Source: CAZHGD01 sp964531735
GTDB lineage: Bacteria > Armatimonadota > UBA10988
Direction: 5' to 3'
NCBI GenBank assembly: GCA_964531735.1
Contig: CAZHGD010000188.1
Location: 1 to 14,813 of the forward strand
Length of the DNA stretch: 14,813 nt
This document shows, one piece after another, positions 13,084 through 14,813 of this stretch (within the stretch, counting starts at the first letter, position 1; each line of letters starts with the position of its first letter). Position numbers and translations under genes: made by a program. The notes beneath the pieces were generated by a model. The model saw nothing but the letters and a program-made list of their open reading frames with translations, searched no databases and had not been told where the DNA came from.

Positions 13084-14813
13084 CTAACGGCCCGCCACGG
13101 CCACCAGACTGCCGTCGCCGCAGAGCATGACCAGTTCCACCTGGCCGTCACCGTCCAGGTCGGCGGGTACCGGACTGCCACCGGCGGCGGGCAACTGCAA
13201 CTCCCAGCGCACCTGCGGCTGCGCGCCGGCGGAGCCGAGCGCCACCAGCCGGTCGCCCAGGCCGAAGATGAACTCCTCCTGCCCGTCGCCGTCGATGTCG
13301 GCGGTGACCACATCGGTACTCGGTCGCCGCTCCCAGCGCCAGCGCACCTCGCCGGTGGCTGCGTCGTGGCAACGGAAGCCGCCGCGGTAGGCGGGCACGC
13401 CCAACTGCCAGCGTCCCTCGTGTTGGCGCACGCCGACGTGCCGCGTGCTGCCATCGAGGTACTCGGTGTGCCAGCGCAGTTCGCCGGCCGGTGACCACAG
13501 CCCGACGAAGTACTGGCAGTGGCTGGTCACCACACCCAGCCCGGCGGCGTCGGGCGCCAGCAGGATCGGGTGGCTGTAGGCGCTCCAGCCGCCCAGTTTC
13601 TGGTGCGGGAACGGCGTCGCGGCCAGCACCCGGCCGGTCGCCCCACTCAGCACCGCGTGGATATCGGGGTACTGCCCGACCAGGGCGGCCTCGCCATCGG
13701 GCAGGCGCGCCGCCGCCAACGGCTTGCCGCCGCAGCCGCGCTCCTCCACGCTGTCGCACCACCAGCGCTCACGGCCGTCGCCGCCGTCGAGCCGCACGCT
13801 CTCGTCGGTGTGCATCACCGAGCGCCGCAGCGAGGCGACGACGTCGGCGCGGCCATCGGGGCGCGGAATGGCCTGCCAATCGGTCAACCCGCCGGAGTTC
13901 CAGGTCGGCAGGCCGCCAGGGAAGCGCGGCGGGAAGACATGCCGCCACACTTCGCGGCCCATCGGGTCGTAGCCGACGAGGGCCGCCCGTCCATCGGCCG
14001 CCTCGGTGGCCGCCAGCAGCACGCGGCCGCTGGGCAGGTTGGCCACGACGGCGCCGAACCGCTCGGCCTCGTAGTTGGCCCCGCGGGTGCGACCCGGCCG
14101 GCGCCAGAGCACGCGTGGCTCCGCCTGCCCGCGCTCGGGTGGCTGCACCGCGGCCACCTCGCCCGCGCCACAGGCCGCCATGACCAGCGGCGGCTGGTCC
14201 GGCGCCAGCCGCGCCACCACCGGCTCGTCGGGCACCGGTCGCACGGCCGCTATGGAGCGGACCTCGGCGCGCAGATGCTGGCCCGAAAGCGTCGCCGCCG
14301 GCCAGGCCGCGCCGTCGACCGCCACCAGCAGCCGGTGCCCATCGGCGGAGCAACGGGCTTCGGTCAGGGCCAGCCCGGCCGGCAGATTGAGCCGTGGTAT
14401 GGGAGCCGCGCCGGCCGCGGCCAGCGGCAGGCCGACCAACGCTTCGCCCGCACCGTGGCGGGCCACCAGCCAGGCCACCGGACCGTCGGGACCGGCGGTC
14501 AGCACGACGGTCTGGCGACCCTCGGCGGCAATCGTCGCCCGGTCATCGGGCAGCCGGGCCTCATGCCGGAGCCAGCGGCCCTTGACCGGCACGGCCTGTT
14601 CCTGCCAGCCAGCAGCCGCCGGCCGTGCCACGAACAACTCGCCCACCGGCGGCAGGCCCGCGCCTTCGGTCCGAGAGAGCAGCAGCGCGGCGCCGGCCGC
14701 CGACCCACTGCAGAACCGGTCGGGCCAGTCGGCCACCAGCCGGCCGCTCATGCCATCCAGCAAGTTCACGTGCCAGCGTCCGTCGCCGGTCTGGTTGTAC
14801 AAGTTGAGCACTA
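13084..14813 (-). CDS. FG-GAP / PQQ-type beta-propeller repeat protein (5' end cut by window)
   Basis: The frame is open to the right edge. A GTG at 14811 could start translation but lies within a repeat-like sequence, so the true N-terminus is probably outside. About 576 codons are seen. Repeats have strand-turn patterns such as GRWHVNLLDGMSGRLVADWP, ALVGYDPMGREVWRHVF, AVLSGATGRVLAATPF, FVGLWSPAGELRWHTEYLDG and FRCHDAATGEVRWRWE, which are PQQ-like blades (G-x-x-x-W). Near the C-terminus two calcium-type D-x-D-G-D-G loops (DIDGDGQEEF and DLDGDGQVEL, 46 residues apart) are FG-GAP/VCBS signatures. Such proteins are normally exported beta-propellers that bind ligands, partners or carbohydrates. 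Its stop faces the glycosidase stop. The signal peptide, if any, lies beyond the window. Confidence 0.85.
   Translation of the reverse strand, partial: VLNLYNQTGDGRWHVNLLDGMSGRLVADWPDRFCSGSAAGAALLLSRTEGAGLPPVGELFVARPAAAGWQEQAVPVKGRWLRHEARLPDDRATIAAEGRQTVVLTAGPDGPVAWLVARHGAGEALVGLPLAAAGAAPIPRLNLPAGLALTEARCSADGHRLLVAVDGAAWPAATLSGQHLRAEVRSIAAVRPVPDEPVVARLAPDQPPLVMAACGAGEVAAVQPPERGQAEPRVLWRRPGRTRGANYEAERFGAVVANLPSGRVLLAATEAADGRAALVGYDPMGREVWRHVFPPRFPGGLPTWNSGGLTDWQAIPRPDGRADVVASLRRSVMHTDESVRLDGGDGRERWWCDSVEERGCGGKPLAAARLPDGEAALVGQYPDIHAVLSGATGRVLAATPFPHQKLGGWSAYSHPILLAPDAAGLGVVTSHCQYFVGLWSPAGELRWHTEYLDGSTRHVGVRQHEGRWQLGVPAYRGGFRCHDAATGEVRWRWERRPSTDVVTADIDGDGQEEFIFGLGDRLVALGSAGAQPQVRWELQLPAAGGSPVPADLDGDGQVELVMLCGDGSLVAVAGR

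Noticed and set aside
1..14813. CRISPR array, tRNA, rRNA, insertion sequence, prophage or toxin-antitoxin pair
   Set aside because: No spaced direct repeats, no cloverleaf or conserved rRNA sequence, no transposase or integrase motifs and no small paired genes were seen by eye.

Overview
This is a GC-rich bacterial chromosomal segment, GC-rich throughout by eye. It probably comes from the Armatimonadota or a similar deep-branching, pilin-rich phylum such as Planctomycetota, Lentisphaerota or Verrucomicrobiota. The main taxonomic hint is the small prepilin-like protein at 1039-1668. Its N-terminal pattern (FTLIELLVVIAIIAILAAI, then FPVFAKAREKARQ and a Cys-Leu-Ser-Asn-Leu-Lys-Gln run) and its H-X9-DG motif near the C-terminus are the style found in very large numbers in those phyla. 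This is family-pattern recognition, not a placement. I see no tRNA, rRNA, CRISPR array, insertion sequence or phage gene.

Layout from left to right. (1) 1-829, minus: an exported helical protein with a Gly/Pro-rich tail that runs off the left edge. (2) 1039-1668, plus: a prepilin-like protein, divergent from the first. (3) 1684-4562, minus: a two-gene unit of a large XRE / S24-like / helical-repeat regulator (2799-4562) whose stop overlaps the start of a lipoprotein gene (1684-2802). (4) 4835-6145, plus: a second lipoprotein, built from four carboxypeptidase-regulatory-like beta domains and facing the regulator across 272 bp of AT-richer DNA that holds two promoter-like sites and short palindromes. 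(5) 6219-9317, minus: a GAF-HAMP-HD-GYP signalling protein, a small HD-domain hydrolase and an acetate-kinase-family protein, the last two overlapping by ATGA. (6) 9508-13080, plus: a 1190-residue secreted glycoside-hydrolase-like protein. (7) 13084-14813, minus: an FG-GAP/PQQ-type beta-propeller protein that runs off the right edge, its stop only three bases from the stop of the previous gene.

Two loci stand out. The first is the regulator flanked by two lipoproteins that share a domain type. The S24-like domain has lost both catalytic positions (Ser to Ala, Lys to Trp), so the protein is probably not a self-cleaving repressor but a sensor with a non-proteolytic S24-like domain and a helical-repeat tail. 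The second is the acetate-kinase-family gene, in which several residues that are nearly invariant in true acetate kinases are replaced (Arg to Lys, catalytic Asp to Glu, ATP-site Asn to Ser). It is translationally coupled to an HD hydrolase and lies downstream of a c-di-GMP-phosphodiesterase-type protein. The right third of the window looks like polysaccharide handling at the cell surface or in the periplasm.

All functions are read from sequence motifs only. Family names are given where the motif pattern is clear, and otherwise the visible architecture is described.
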